Shown: in pieces, positions 15,269 through 26,000 of the stretch
Layout: each line of letters starts with the position of its first letter
Numbering within the stretch: position 1 is the stretch's first letter
From: Glandiceps talaboti
Taxonomy: Eukaryota; Hemichordata; Enteropneusta; Spengelidae
Assembly (NCBI RefSeq): GCF_964340395.1
Contig: NC_135558.1
Coordinates: 3,571,001 to 3,635,000 of the forward strand
Direction: 5' to 3'
Length of the DNA stretch: 64,000 bases
Notes under the pieces: model-generated
The model's input: only the letters and a program-made list of their open reading frames with translations
The model's database searches: none
What the model was told of the DNA's origin: nothing
Made by a program: the position numbers and the translations under genes

Positions 15269-18200
15269 TGTATGTATGTATGTATGTATGTATGTATGTA
15301 TGTATGTATGTCAAAGGTAGGTAATAGATAGACAGACGGACATAGGTAGCTATATAGTTGATAAAGTTCGTTTCTATATTGTTTGATAATCTACAGGACC
15401 ATCTGTTTTGGAGCAATGATCGTCCACAATCACTGACTGACTTTGACCATGTCAAAAATACCATTGTAAAAGTGTCGGGACTACCAAATGTACCAAAAGA
15501 TGTCCTTGTCTTTGATCGAACCATAGAAACAACAGTAACAGGTAAAGCTAAGGTTTTTTGATTTCATTTGTATTCATCTAATTCTCATCAAAATGAATCA
15601 GTTATTCTATCATGTAATTACGAGATAACAGTAATTTCAGTATTTAACTTTAATGTAAGTTTATTATTGACTTCACCAAAAGAATTTTAACGGTTTGATT
15701 TTTATAAAAGATTATGACAAAATCAATTTTAATGCTCACCTAACAGGTCCCTGTGACGTAAACAATGGAGGTTGTCTTGAAATCTGTGTTTCTACTCCAT
15801 TTGGAGCTGAATGTTTATGTAGCCAACCGCAGATTCCTTCATGTATAACAGGTGAGTATGCGATAAAACAGGTGTACTAAGAGAGTGTACATTTTAACAT
15901 TTTAAACTAACGGATGGGGGTGTGGGGGTGTGGTGGTGGTGGTGGTGGTGGGGGGGGGGGTCATCAAAGTTGTGTATTTTTTCCTTGACCCTCTCCCGTA
16001 ACTTTATAGCACAGATTGATAAATACCTTGATGAACATAACTTACAAAATATGGAAAACTCAAGAACTCAACAACAAAAAACCCAAACAGCAAGAAATCT
16101 TAGCTACTCACATGCAAACTGCCAAACAACTCCACTATTTATTTCAAGAAAAATGACTCCACAAGAGATAATTCAAATACTAGTGAAGACAGAGATAGTG
16201 CCAATAACAGTAGTGAATATGACACAGATAGTAAATGCCATTGGAATAATTGACAGTGACAATGGTAGTTACAGTTCATCTAGTGAAAGTGAATCACGTG
16301 ATGACACACAGTGAATCCTAAGCTATTATATGCGTACTCGTGGTCACGTTACTAGTATGTTAACAAGTGACAGAGTTGTGTCTCATTTCATTTCCAGAGA
16401 AAATGTGCTGTCATAAAAGACTTGATTTCTTTAATGCGCCCTCCCCTCTAATGACATACGTTATTCTGATATTCTGTTTTCATTTTTCTGTTCAAGATTC
16501 AAATGAAACAACTTCATGTTTTTACAAGTCAGTCGTTGCCAAGTTCACGCTCAAAAGGTTTTTAGCTAGTAACAACATGTGTATTATTTATCTTTGCAAA
16601 ATGTTTGTCCACAATAAATAAACACGTACTGGTTTATTTCAGACGTGTATGCATTATTGTATTACTTTGTTTTTATCTAAATTACGATATCGAGGCTCTC
16701 TGCACTCATGACGTAAGCATTTCCTGTAAAAAGGTAGCTGTTGCTATCTGTAATTCTTTCATGAAATCTAAACTTTTTCGTTTTGTCTACAGTTGTTCGT
16801 TGTCCAATAAAATTCTTGTATGGATCTATGAATTCCCACTGTGAGAATACTCAAGGCAATGCCTGTAACTTCGACTGCGATGAAAATTTCATCTCAGAGT
16901 CTGATTCAGCATTAGTTTGTCAAGACAATGGAGAATGGAGTGTAGATACAGATTCACTCTGTCAACTAGGTAACTGTATTTAACAAGATAAGCTATTGAA
17001 TGATAGAAAAAAATGTCATAAATGTATTTCATTGTACTATACTACCATTGGCTGTGTTAGTAATGTTCACAATAATATCCATCTCTGAAAACACGGCTGA
17101 GAATCCGATGAGTCATACTTTCTTGTTGGCAATATAGTATCACAATACATGTAAATGAAATAACAAGCAATAAACATCTCGTTTTTCCCCAAATTTCCCA
17201 TCCCTTTGTTTCAATGGATTCCAACATTTGACATTTACTGATGCTAGCCGCGATGTGTGATATGTAAACGAAATTGTGAACATCATGCGTCATGATCACT
17301 TCAATGTCAAGGGCCATGTATAGAGATCAAATGATCTTCAACTTGCACACATATTAGAATCTACAAAATACTAGTACATGGCCACCAAATGCTTGTCAGC
17401 GTAAAGGTAAATAAATGGTGCCTTGAAACAACATGGTGAACCATATCGTCTCAAAATGACTAGGAACAATCCTTGACGAAGTCTGAACAGATAGGAAGAT
17501 CTCTGAATAACTTGGGAAAATCATGGCCCCCAAGACGTTTTCGATTCTTCCTTATAACATAATTGTGGTGTACTACTAGTATCACTTCTATGACTTGATT
17601 TGTTTCAAACTTACAGATATTGCCACTGATAACTTTTTGTTAGTGACGGACACACAAGGGGTAATTTTTCACATCGATTTAGCGTCGCCTACTTTGGACT
17701 ACATACGACTTCCTCTCAGCGACGTCTCCAATCCGATTGCCGTGGACTACGATCACGTAGAGGGCAAATTGTACTGGACTGATGTACGCCAGAAAACTAT
17801 CAACCGAGCTTCATTGAATGGCAAAAATAGGGAAACCATTTTATCGCTTAATATTGAAAGTAAGTCCTTCATAAAAGTTACAAAACATCGATGGATACGT
17901 CACAATCATTGAAATAGATAATATTAAAATATCTTACTATTTAATACAATAATTATAATTTAGTCAAAGTCAGGAGTGATATCTTTTCAATTTAGATCGG
18001 GGTTGTATAATTCTCCATGAATATGAAGATATTATTCATAACTGCATTAAGACATATAACATGTATTACATGTGCAAATTCTAAAACTGTTCAACATTTT
18101 CAAAAAGTACGTATACAAAGAATAATTTACCTATAATAGTATATTCTCCTATGTATATAGTCCCATTCGATCGTGAGTAAACACATAAACACAGGCAGCT

Positions 18201-19269
18201 ATTTTTGTGCGTCGTGTTCACGTTTCGTTATCACTTCTTGCTAAGGACCTGACGGTATTGCTGTAGATGTCACAAATCGACGACTCTACTGGAGTGACGC
18301 TGATACAAATAGAATCGAAAGAGCTAACTTAGATGGTAGTGGTAGACAAGCTGTTATTACCACTAATCTGGACCAACCTCGATCTCTCATTGTCGATAGT
18401 TCGGAAAAGTAAGTAAGAAATAATGTAACACTATGTCACGATATAATTAGATAAACGTTTCTTGTACTGCTTTATACACGCTTACATTCATAAACATCTA
18501 TAGAGACATTCTTTGGGGCGTAAATCGCGCTAGAGTTGTCATGACAACTATCATAAACATAAAAGTAGTGTGTATGAAGGTATCTGAGCATATTGCGCCA
18601 GTATTGGAAGGTTTGCATTGGCTCCCCGTTCAAAAGAGATTGGAATTCAAAATTACGTGTGTAACAAGAATTGAAATAATATGACGCCGAGCTATTTACT
18701 GAGTGTCCGTACTCGACTGTCAAGGGTGCACTTAGTTTACAACATCCTATTAGCGAAACATTTCTCTATGGTGAAAGACGTTTTTCGATATGTACTCCAC
18801 AACAGTTGAATAGGCTGTCACCTATACTCCATTCTACCAGAAATTTTAATGTTTTGATTTGTCAAGTCTTAAGACTTATCTTTTTAGAGACTTTTTATTG
18901 AATGTTTTTAATTTATTGTACAGTGATTTGAGATATATTTCATTATGGAAAGCATTCTACTAAGAAATAAATAGGATTACTATTAGAAGAAGATGAAAAG
19001 TACACTCGCTGATGAGATATACAATTGACAATAAAATACATTATTTCAATTGACAAATTTCGGAATGATATATCAGTTTTGTTCCTCTCCCTCTTCACAA
19101 TTGTCTCTATCTGTGTATAGTATCCTGTACTGGTCAGATTGGGGAACCTCGGCAAAAATTGAGAAAGCCAGATTGGACGGTTCGAATAGACAGACTATGG
19201 TATCAACCGACCTAGGGTGGCCTAACGGTCTGGCTCTCGATAAAGCAGGTAAATGTCAAGGTGGTTTCT

Positions 19270-19320
<51 letters not shown>

Positions 19321-21145
19321 TACATACGACTCTTTAACAAATGACATGGTTGTTTTCACTCTGTCCAACACGTGTACAATGCACATATTAAACTGCTGTG
19401 TTCAATAAACGTACATTTCACACTCAATTATATTACCCCAATACAAAAATGAACGTCTAAACAGCAATAGCCCTCTTAGTTAGGTATTTATCCGTTTTAA
19501 CTATATTACTCAATCATTTAAATTCCCCGTATATATGAATATTATATTAGCTTATTTGGGAAGAACCGTTCTTTTCAAAGTTTGCCAACATTTACAGGGG
19601 ATTAGATATTTGCATAAGAGGTGGACTAATTCTTCTTTTATTGGTGTTAATAAGTTGATGATGTATGTTTATAGACTGTGCTGGTAGTACAAGTTTGATC
19701 AATTTATTCCTGTTACTGGCCCTGTCAAAATCTGTATTGAAAAACGTCATCACGCTACTCTGTTCAGTAAATGTATATTTCACAGTACAATGTTAGAAAT
19801 TTGCACTACACTCTACTTTGTTCAGTGGAAAACTCAAAATTTTTCTTGTCATTTTTTTCATTAAAAGACAGAAGACTTTACTGGTGTGATGCCTTGAAAG
19901 AAAGAATTGAATACTATGACTTTGATACAAACATTCGACAAGTGTTGATAAGTTTTGATGAAGACATCCACCCTTTCAGTTTGTGCATAATTGGTAACTA
20001 TATTTACTGGACTGACTGGACCAGTAAACAACTTAAATGGACAGACAAAAATACTGGAAACCAAGTTCAAAGTGTCGGACATGAAATCTTTCAAAGAGCC
20101 AACGATGTCCACTTCTTTTCACTTCCTAACACGCCAGGTATGTTTTGATTTACACTTTATACTCCAAAGACAATTTTGCCCACACGATATTTGATCTTGA
20201 TTCATAAATAAGCATGCATAACTTAAACATCGTGTCAATGTACATATAGCGACTTGTCTTTGGTGACCTGTGGACAATGCATTTAACAAATTTTAATCAT
20301 AACCATATAGCCGGTAGGATCAATTGTATGTCTCGGTAGGAAATAAGCCTAAGTGATCGGATTTGTGTGTCCTTTCGACCAAGATCATCCCCTACCTTCC
20401 AGTGTCTCTCCCTCTCCTCTAGCTCTCTTCTCTCTCTTCCCCTTCTCAATCTCTACCTCTCTCGGTCAGTACCACTTTCATCGTAAAGTATGATTTATTA
20501 TTAACGTGGTAAAAGTGCAAAATTGGTTACTATTTTAAATTTCTTCGTTTCGACAGTTCAATCTATCCTCCCTCAATCTGTTGGCAATCCATGCGACTCA
20601 TCATGTGGGCAGGACACTAGAAGAGCTGCTTGTAATCGGTTACAAAATGGACAAAGCTTTGGTAGGTTACATACAATGTCTTACTATGCAACTTCTCTTG
20701 TATTTGATAATAGTATCACTGTCAATCAATTTATAGTGATATGAAAGTTTCCAAGTAATTTTGTATCAATTATGAGTAAATGTTGTTTGACTTTTTCTGT
20801 TTTCCTATAGCTATTATTGGAACCCTGACAAATGTATTGACAACTGAAGGCTCTACATATTACACAGTTGGTGTTGGTAGTGCTGTATCCCCACCAATTA
20901 GGCCAATATTACCTAACACCGTAGAAATTCTACTCGGTCCCAGTAGACAGGATGATGGCTGTCTGTGTCCACAGATTGAACTGCTGGAAGGGACGGAATC
21001 TACCCGATATGTCATATTTGGTGTATTTGTATCCGGTAGTCCAAATCAATTACAAGTTCAAAGTCAAAGCTATGCAGTACAACTGACTGGTTTTGAAGGA
21101 AGACAATTGCAAAGACAATGCCCGGAATATTTCAGAAGTGGCTGA
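1098..21145 (+). CDS. Mosaic secreted protein: trypsin-like protease, VWC, CCP, LRP-type propellers, EGF, NTR (5' partial)
   Basis: Twenty-five exons join in consistent codon phase: 1098-1463, 2404-2519, 3355-3489, 3863-4031, 4449-4616, 5599-5772, 6444-6626, 7574-8033, 8251-8403, 8835-8964, 9681-9828, 10563-10682, 11296-11556, 13087-13240, 13802-13936, 14575-14686, 15397-15541, 15747-15851, 16793-16969, 17617-17859, 18246-18408, 19121-19248, 19868-20137, 20557-20661, 20811-21145. The product is about 1550 residues, ending at TGA 21143-21145, with an AATAAA at 21150. Approximate domains from the first visible residue: S1 protease 1-250, VWC 262-317, CCP 319-375 and 377-436, YWTD propeller 440-733, EGF 735-772, propeller 775-1042, EGF 1044-1077, CCP 1079-1136, propeller 1138-1404, cysteine-containing NTR-like tail 1405-1550. 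No transmembrane segment is visible, so it is probably extracellular. Propeller-EGF units normally bind ligands in LRP and nidogen families; a protease attached to them is unusual. The domain calls are firm. The single-gene model rests on phase and on the lack of any start codon or signal peptide at the internal joins. Confidence 0.8.
1436..1812 (+). repeat. Six-copy ~65-bp tandem repeat spanning the donor of the first protease exon
   Basis: The unit begins GTGTCCTACAC and contains the last ~28 bases of exon 1098-1463, its GTAAGT donor and ~37 bases of intron. Copies start near 1436, 1501, 1566, 1630, 1695 and 1760. Copies 2, 4 and 6 keep CAAGTAAG; copies 3 and 5 have lost the donor core. A 65-bp step is not a multiple of three, so use of a later donor would shift the frame. 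Confidence 0.9.
3245..3280. repeat. (AAC)n microsatellite
   Basis: About twelve CAA/AAC units lie in the intron just upstream of the catalytic-serine exon. Confidence 0.95.
4449..6626 (+). CDS. Exons 5-7: VWC domain and two CCP (sushi) domains
   Basis: Exon 4449-4616 encodes a von Willebrand type C module: CCSYKDG at the start, then W, CPICRC, CSGCQ and CCPVCPP. Exons 5599-5772 and 6444-6626 each encode one complement control protein module with four cysteines and the usual Trp before the last cysteine ([11 protein letters not shown] and [10 protein letters not shown]). All three exons are phase 1-1, the symmetric phase that lets such modules be shuffled. The modules are expected to be extracellular binding surfaces. 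Introns contain a G-run near 5290-5303. Confidence 0.9.
7265..7397. repeat. Compound (CATA)n-(CA)n-(TA)n microsatellite
   Basis: CATA units at about 7265-7291 are followed by CA to 7314 and an unbroken TA run at about 7317-7397. It lies in the intron between the second CCP exon and propeller 1. The long TA run makes spurious frames of repeated Y and I residues. Confidence 0.97.
7574..9828 (+). CDS. Exons 8-11: first LDLR-class-B (YWTD) beta-propeller
   Basis: Four exons (7574-8033, 8251-8403, 8835-8964, 9681-9828) encode about 294 residues with six blade motifs: LLWTA, VFWTD, LYWTD, LYWCD, LYWTD and FFMGD. Interblade sequences of the GLAVDW and RGIAVH type precede the motifs, as in LDL-receptor/LRP/nidogen propellers. 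The count of six matches a complete propeller. The chain then runs directly into an EGF module at 10563, the usual propeller-EGF pairing. Confidence 0.92.
10274..10369. mobile_element. ~96-bp MITE-like element, copy 1
   Basis: This segment closely matches 53445-53543, including the shared core GCCTGTTTTACGGCAA and the end AGAAATAATAACTCTGG. Its ends are imperfect inverted repeats (ATCGTCGCAAACCA versus CTGGCTTGCGATAAT). It sits in the intron before the first EGF exon. It is probably a non-autonomous DNA transposon relic. Confidence 0.6.
10563..10682 (+). CDS. Exon 12: EGF-like module 1
   Basis: The exon encodes [14 protein letters not shown] followed by CLCKDGY and a final TCV, the six-cysteine pattern of the EGF domain that follows YWTD propellers in LRP proteins. 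It is a symmetric phase 1-1 exon. Confidence 0.93.
10836..11040. repeat. (GACA)n-(CATA)n-(GACA)n microsatellite
   Basis: GACA units flank about thirty CATA units (about 10888-11010) in the intron after the EGF exon. Long frames across it are artefacts of the repeat. Confidence 0.97.
11296..15541 (+). CDS. Exons 13-17: second YWTD beta-propeller
   Basis: Exons 11296-11556, 13087-13240, 13802-13936, 14575-14686 and 15397-15541 encode about 268 residues. Six blades are visible: LIYSTAT, LYVYDQ, LYWTD, LFWSD, LYWAD and LFWSND. The first two are degenerate. The end of the first exon is uncertain because it lies inside the 43-bp tandem array: donors at 11557 (GTACGA) and 11545 (GTAACG) are both phase 1 and both join cleanly to DISVDW in the next exon, differing by four residues. 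Confidence 0.88.
11532..12692 (+). repeat. 27-copy 43-bp minisatellite starting inside an exon
   Basis: The unit starts CTGCATGGTGTGGGTAACG and is 43 bp long. 11532-12692 is exactly 27 x 43 bases with no length change. Variation is limited to substitutions (for example GTACGA or GTATGA, CAAGG or CAGGG, GTGTGG or GTATGG). The first unit is the last 25 bases of exon 11296-11556 plus the start of the intron, so every copy carries candidate donors GTAACG and GTACGA/GTATGA. Reading through meets a TAA in copy 2. Confidence 0.95.
13959..14410 (+). repeat. ~10-copy 44-47-bp intronic minisatellite
   Basis: Units begin GTCTATCTTAGTTTGCTGAT and end in a CCATAGTAGTAG-type sequence. A 44-bp variant carrying GTGTGATATCCATAGAAG occupies the middle. 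The array starts about 20 bases after the donor of exon 13802-13936 and lies wholly within the intron. Confidence 0.92.
14831..15311. repeat. Large (TCTG)n-(GTAC)n-(TATG)n microsatellite
   Basis: About ten TCTG units and a short palindromic GTAC run (about 14873-14896) are followed by about 400 bases of TATG interrupted by TATGTGTGTG. The interruptions recur at similar spacing near 14985, 15060 and 15190, suggesting a higher-order duplication. Long frames in both strands here are artefacts. Confidence 0.97.
15747..16969 (+). CDS. Exons 18-19: EGF-like module 2 and third CCP
   Basis: Exon 15747-15851 encodes [14 protein letters not shown]...CLCSQ...SC, a typical six-cysteine EGF module. Exon 16793-16969 encodes a CCP-like module starting VVRCP, with DNGEW before the last cysteine. 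It has extra cysteines (ACNFDC), so it is a divergent sushi domain. Both exons are phase 1-1. A CCP between an EGF and the next propeller is unlike standard LRP order. Confidence 0.85.
15931..15962. repeat. (GGT)n followed by a G-run
   Basis: A G-rich tract on the plus strand in the intron after EGF module 2 could in principle form a G-quadruplex. It is otherwise a simple repeat. Confidence 0.9.
16008..16313 (+). pseudogene. Possible degraded coding remnant in intron
   Basis: Protein-like composition moves between frames. One frame gives [20 protein letters not shown] until a stop, another gives an acidic, serine-rich stretch ([19 protein letters not shown]), and a third gives [13 protein letters not shown] before TGA. 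This looks like a former reading frame broken by indels, perhaps from a mobile element, but I recognise no family. Confidence 0.25.
17617..20137 (+). CDS. Exons 20-23: third YWTD beta-propeller
   Basis: Exons 17617-17859, 18246-18408, 19121-19248 and 19868-20137 encode about 267 residues. Six blades are visible: LLVTDT, LYWTDV, LYWSDA, LYWSDWG, LYWCDA and IYWTDW. Connectors of the DGIAVD and NGLALD type precede them. This is the best conserved of the three propellers. It is followed by the C-terminal cysteine-containing exons instead of an EGF. Confidence 0.92.
18590..18985 (+). mobile_element. 3' fragment of a CR1/L2-type non-LTR retrotransposon
   Basis: One frame encodes [14 protein letters not shown], the hallmark sequence near the C-terminus of reverse transcriptases in CR1/L2-like LINEs. 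A second frame continues with [19 protein letters not shown] and a FLETFY-like end. At least one frameshift and stops separate them. The 3' end (TGATTTGAGATATATTTCAT, then a GGAAAG...AAATAAATA stretch) resembles the tail that follows the last codon in these elements. It is a dead insertion between propeller-3 exons. Confidence 0.8.
19274..19327. repeat. (CA)n with short (CATA)n
   Basis: A dinucleotide repeat begins about 25 bases after the donor of exon 19121-19248. Confidence 0.95.
20557..21145 (+). CDS. Exons 24-25: C-terminal NTR-like domain
   Basis: The last two exons encode about 146 residues with CDSSCG, AACNRL, then [12 protein letters not shown] followed by YVIFGVFV. The C-x-C...L..G..Y.+.G pattern resembles the netrin/C345C (NTR) fold found at the ends of complement proteins, netrins and PCOLCE. 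The assignment is by pattern only; the cysteine count is lower than in a canonical NTR. The stop is at 21143-21145. Confidence 0.55.
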
Positions 21146-23069
21146 TCAAAATAAAATCTAATCACCTTGTACGTTCATGCACAATTACATATTAGTCAGT
21201 TCACAAATACCACTGTGAGACTGAGTATAGACTTACTATATATCTTTGATGGTGATAAAACATATATTTGTGAGCGATGTTTTATATTACAGTGGCATTT
21301 TACGGTTAAAGTCAATCGAATCACATTTCATGAAAACGCAAAGCGAAGTGCAAACCTTGTTGAAGCTTCAACTCGTTTTGACGCAGTTACTGCAGATACA
21401 ATATTAACGAGGTGCATTCAAATTGATTATTTGATATATTTACTGCATGTCTATATTAAACATTATAGGCCACACGTGTTGTGTGTATATGTATAGGCCA
21501 CACAACACATATGGGCCACACGACACATATGGGCCACACACTAAGTAATGTATTTTTAAATGCATGGAAAGGCCTACTTATCACCGTGACGGACCTCGAC
21601 TCGACGAGGGGCCAATCTAATATTCAGAATCACACAAATAAATATATCATTGTTATCAATATCAGCTTGTGTTAACGTGTGTGATTGATTGATCGATTGA
21701 GCATTTTAATTGATTAGCTATTTAAACCCTTTGAGGTGTGTTTAACTGATTCTCTGAGACTATCAGATGAGCACACTCTAAACATGTATGCGTTTAGTTG
21801 TTATACGTTTGAATGGTTTATTTCATTCACACTAAATGTAACAAGAAAATTGTCTTCTTGCTATCTTTAAATGTAGAATGGTCTTGCTACCTTAAAGTGT
21901 AGCATGTAAAGTTTATCATCATTCATTCGAGGACTAGTGTCCTTTTCCATGTCCGACAGAATTTAAACCATGTTTTTGAAATATTTTAACCGGGGAGGGT
22001 CGTGTTTTAGAGAAGGGAAATTGAGAAAGGTCACCTTTTATCATGTAACGGAACCGGGAGAGGATCATATTGTACGCAACATCTCGGGACTGATATTTAA
22101 TGAATGACTGACCAGCAATCTGACTTCCAAACAGAGGAACAATAGCGACAACTCAGTGATTAGTGAAATCGCGTAGGCTTTAGAGCCATGCAGAGTCGAT
22201 TTCTGACCTTGTGGACGAATACAAGCAATTATTCTACAAGTAGTCTAAAGTTCAAGGTATACAATTTTCGAGGTCACGGTTTACTCACTAGTCTATCCCA
22301 GAAACCGTGGAGAAGCTATCTAAGATTACTGTCTTTACAAACTCCGAAATGACAAGTCTCGCGTCAATATACGACGGTACGTTACCAATCAGCTCTCAGA
22401 GGGAAATGACAAAATTTACGTAAACAGGTGTTCCATAAATACTATGTGGTTAAAATGGATTAGCCAATCATGGGTCTGTTGCTCACACTGACATGCTAAT
22501 TTGTGGACACGTCTTCAATCACTATTGGCCGACAGGTGACCACATACAGGTGTGTTGATGTCCATTCCAAATTATAATATCTTTTCAACACTCCTGTAGC
22601 GTTAGAATTCAGCTCCTGGGTGGATTATTCAGCTGCTTGTAATTTTATTTGGCCGAGAAAGTTATTCCCATAACAGCATAGCATTTTTTCCATTTTTTCA
22701 ATCAAATTACTTAGTCGCTGTTGTATTTATTAGGTTAATGCCTCTCCTGTTCAACAGGGAACACAAGTTCCTAGATTACAGTGTAGAATGGTAAACTTAC
22801 AAAAACATCAAAATTCATTTTGGAAAACACATACTTTTTACAATTTAAAAAAAGGAAAATATTTCCTTTATACGCATAGTTCCAAAGATCGAAGTAGCAA
22901 GTTAAACATAGCTGTTACCTTTCGACCGATGAAAATCTGTTCATCATGTTGTGTTAAAATGTAAATCGTTGTAACAAACACTTCAACATATGATGGTAGT
23001 TACTTTTATAATTGTATTATCTCCACCTTCATTCCATATATATATTTATGTTTCATTTACATTATTTCA
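21146..23069. other. Convergent intergenic region
   Basis: The stretch between the 3' ends of the mosaic gene and the minus-strand hydrolase gene includes AATAAA at 21150 for the plus-strand gene and a short repeat of ACACATATGGGCCACACRAC at about 21495-21540. I see no further coding signal. Confidence 0.7.
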
Positions 23070-26000
23070 TCATATCAAATTAATTCTAAATCTAGCTTTA
23101 AAATTCTCATCACCGTCCATATACGGATACCAGAATATATAATTAGTATTCCAGACATTGTTGACAAAATTATAAGCCATTCCTATTGGTTGAGCTGATA
23201 ATGGTTTCAAAGGTACAGTGTATGGTGTAGCAGGAAGATCTTTGGTTACTATGGAAACGACAGGAACATCTGGAGATGTAATTTGGATACCATGGGAACC
23301 AGGTTTGGTGTACTGTATACCATCTTGAATCCCTGGAAAGAAATGAGGTAAGGCAAATGGTGATGAGAGACTGTATAACAATTACACAGTTAAAACTGAA
23401 AATGTGAAAATGCTGTCAATTTGATCACTTACCATGTACCATTTGACTACCATTGAGAACTACATTCATGGGATCAACAAGACGACCCATTTTATTCAGT
23501 TGCCATTGGTAACCAGGCATGGAAGGAGGGAAGAAATTAAACATCAACGACTCTGGGATTCTTGTAGACGTCTTATTGAAGTACTGAACTGTGATATCCA
23601 CCCCTGTAATAAATAACATGATGTCATAATATCAAAATGAATTCTGGGAAATACTGAACTGTCATATCCACCCCTGTAATAAATCATATGATATTACATC
23701 CGAATGAATTGTGGGAAATACCAAACTGTCATATCCAACCCATATAATGAATCACATGATGGCATAATAGCACAAGGAATTTTGAAAATATATGACATTT
23801 TCATTCAATTGACTGCAATGCATGCTGAGATCCAAAAAAGAGACTATTGTTACTGCTCAAATACGAGTTACAAACCCCCCATTACAAAGGAGATTTTATA
23901 TCCTCCTCCTCCAACAAGAAAGACATGGCATACATTACCTTGGTGACCATCTCTGCTATTGACATCTGTTTGGATCCATAATATCTGAGGAGCTCCATAC
24001 TTCTTCCAACTTTGACTGTCAGTCAATGCCAGCTTAGTAAGAAAGCTACATGACTCATCTGGCAAATACCAAAGGAAGAAACTGTCTTTTAATGGTAAAA
24101 TGTGGTGACAGTTTGTATTAATATATTGTACTCTGTCTAGATTCCCCAGGACACTTTATCTGTAAAGTATTACATGTATTAAGAAACAAGATTCCTCTAA
24201 ATTGTGGTCTTTAGGTAAATATATAAATTTTTAATAATGTAGTTCTACCTACCTTCTTTTTGCCATATTTCAACACCTTTCGTAATCCACTGTTTCTTCT
24301 CTGGTTTCGCAAATAATTCCATTCCAGGTTTATGGAATCCTGGCCCAAATAGTCCATAGTTATACTGCCGACCAAAATCTGCTATGTCTGTCTCATTGTA
24401 ACTATTATACATCATTAAACCAAGTCCACAGTTATTTGATGTACATGCTGCCCAGTCAATCTGAAATCAAACCAAGTCCACAGTTATTTGATGTGCACAT
24501 CGCCCAGTCAATCTGTAATAAAACCAAGTCTACAGTTATTTGATGTACAGTGGCTGCCCAGTCAATCTGTAATAAAACCAAGTTATTTGATGTACATGCT
24601 GCCCAGTCAATCTGTAATAAAACCATTGTGTCCAGTCAATTTAATGTACATGCTGCCCAGTCAATCTGTAATAAAACCAAGTTATTTGATGTACATGCTG
24701 CCCAGTCAGTTTGTAATAAAACCATTGTGTCCAGTCAATTTAATGTACATGCTGCCCAGTCAGTTTGTAATAAAACCATGGTGTCCTGTCAATTTAATGT
24801 ACATGCTGCCCAGTCAGTTTGTAATAAAACCATTGTGTCCAGTCAATTTGATGTTAACCTAATGTCATCATTGAGGTGATGATATGGACATGATCACTTA
24901 GCTTACTGGCGGCTTAACTCATACACCTTTTTAAATTTCTTGTGGTAAATCTTTTTGTTTTGTGGAATGAAGTAATGTTTCGATTATGTGGTCTCAACCG
25001 ATTTGATAATTTTTCCATTCTAACAAAGTTCATAACTAGTTGTTTGGAACTATCAATTTTTGTAAACTGTCCATTCTTACAACAAAAGATCCTACCTTTA
25101 ATTAAGTTAGTGTTTGAGTCTATCAATTTCGTAATCTATTCATAGTTTCAGTGCTAGTGTTTGTGTCTGTGTAATCTCATTTATATTTCCTACCTTAGTG
25201 CTTGCATCTATTAATTTGGTAATCTCTCCATTACTTCCAATTTGAATGGTTATTCCATTACTACAGCTCACTGCTGGTGTTGGTATGCTGATCTTTTTAT
25301 ATCCTGTATAGTAAAGGTATATGTATATGTTAATTTGCTATAATTTGATACGGTGTTAGCACATATCCATATCACTTACACAGTAAGTTCATTTCTCTGA
25401 TTATCTTGTCCATTAACAATGATCATATACTAGCCAATGATCATATTTTTATTGGCCCAGTCAAACAAACGTTTTGACCAAACATCTTGGCACCATCATT
25501 TTCTTAGAGATGTGTACTCACTTAGATTGACTAACAAATTAACATTACAAAACTCCTTTTTGGTAAAATTGGCTAGCTGGTTTCAAATTGAATGTTTTTT
25601 TCTTACACATTTCTTATTCCCCTAGAATCATAATCACCAAAAATGTATAACAATTTGTTTTCCAGAGATATTGTCACAAATACCAGCATTAGGAGGAATA
25701 AGTGAGGGTGGTTGTGGGAGGAGAAGGGTTGATTGAGGGCTCATACCTGATGGACTTGGAACACTTGGTTCCAATTCTTGTAACTTTGCCTTAATCTTGT
25801 TCAATAATGGATGACTTCCCAACTCATCCATGGCAAGTGTTAGGAAATCTCTTTGTTCTTTCCATGACATCTCTATCTTCTCAAAGGTTCGTTCTGAAAT
25901 CAACAATTTAGCTTAAACACTATTCACCATATCTTATCAATGTATGTGTTGGTTATACTTGGAGAAAACGTTTTAGAAATCAGTTTATGATTTGATAAGC

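Noticed and set aside
14712-15524. Long open frames on both strands (up to 240 codons)
   Set aside because: They are translations of the TATG/TCTG microsatellite; the period of four keeps all frames open. The same applies to frames at 7187-7464, 10702-11118, 28224-28663, 44987-45457, 59022-59339 and 36016-36120.
24488-24879. Two overlapping plus-strand frames of 109-124 codons
   Set aside because: They arise from the tandem array around the minus-strand exon 24460-24253, and their residues repeat with the array.
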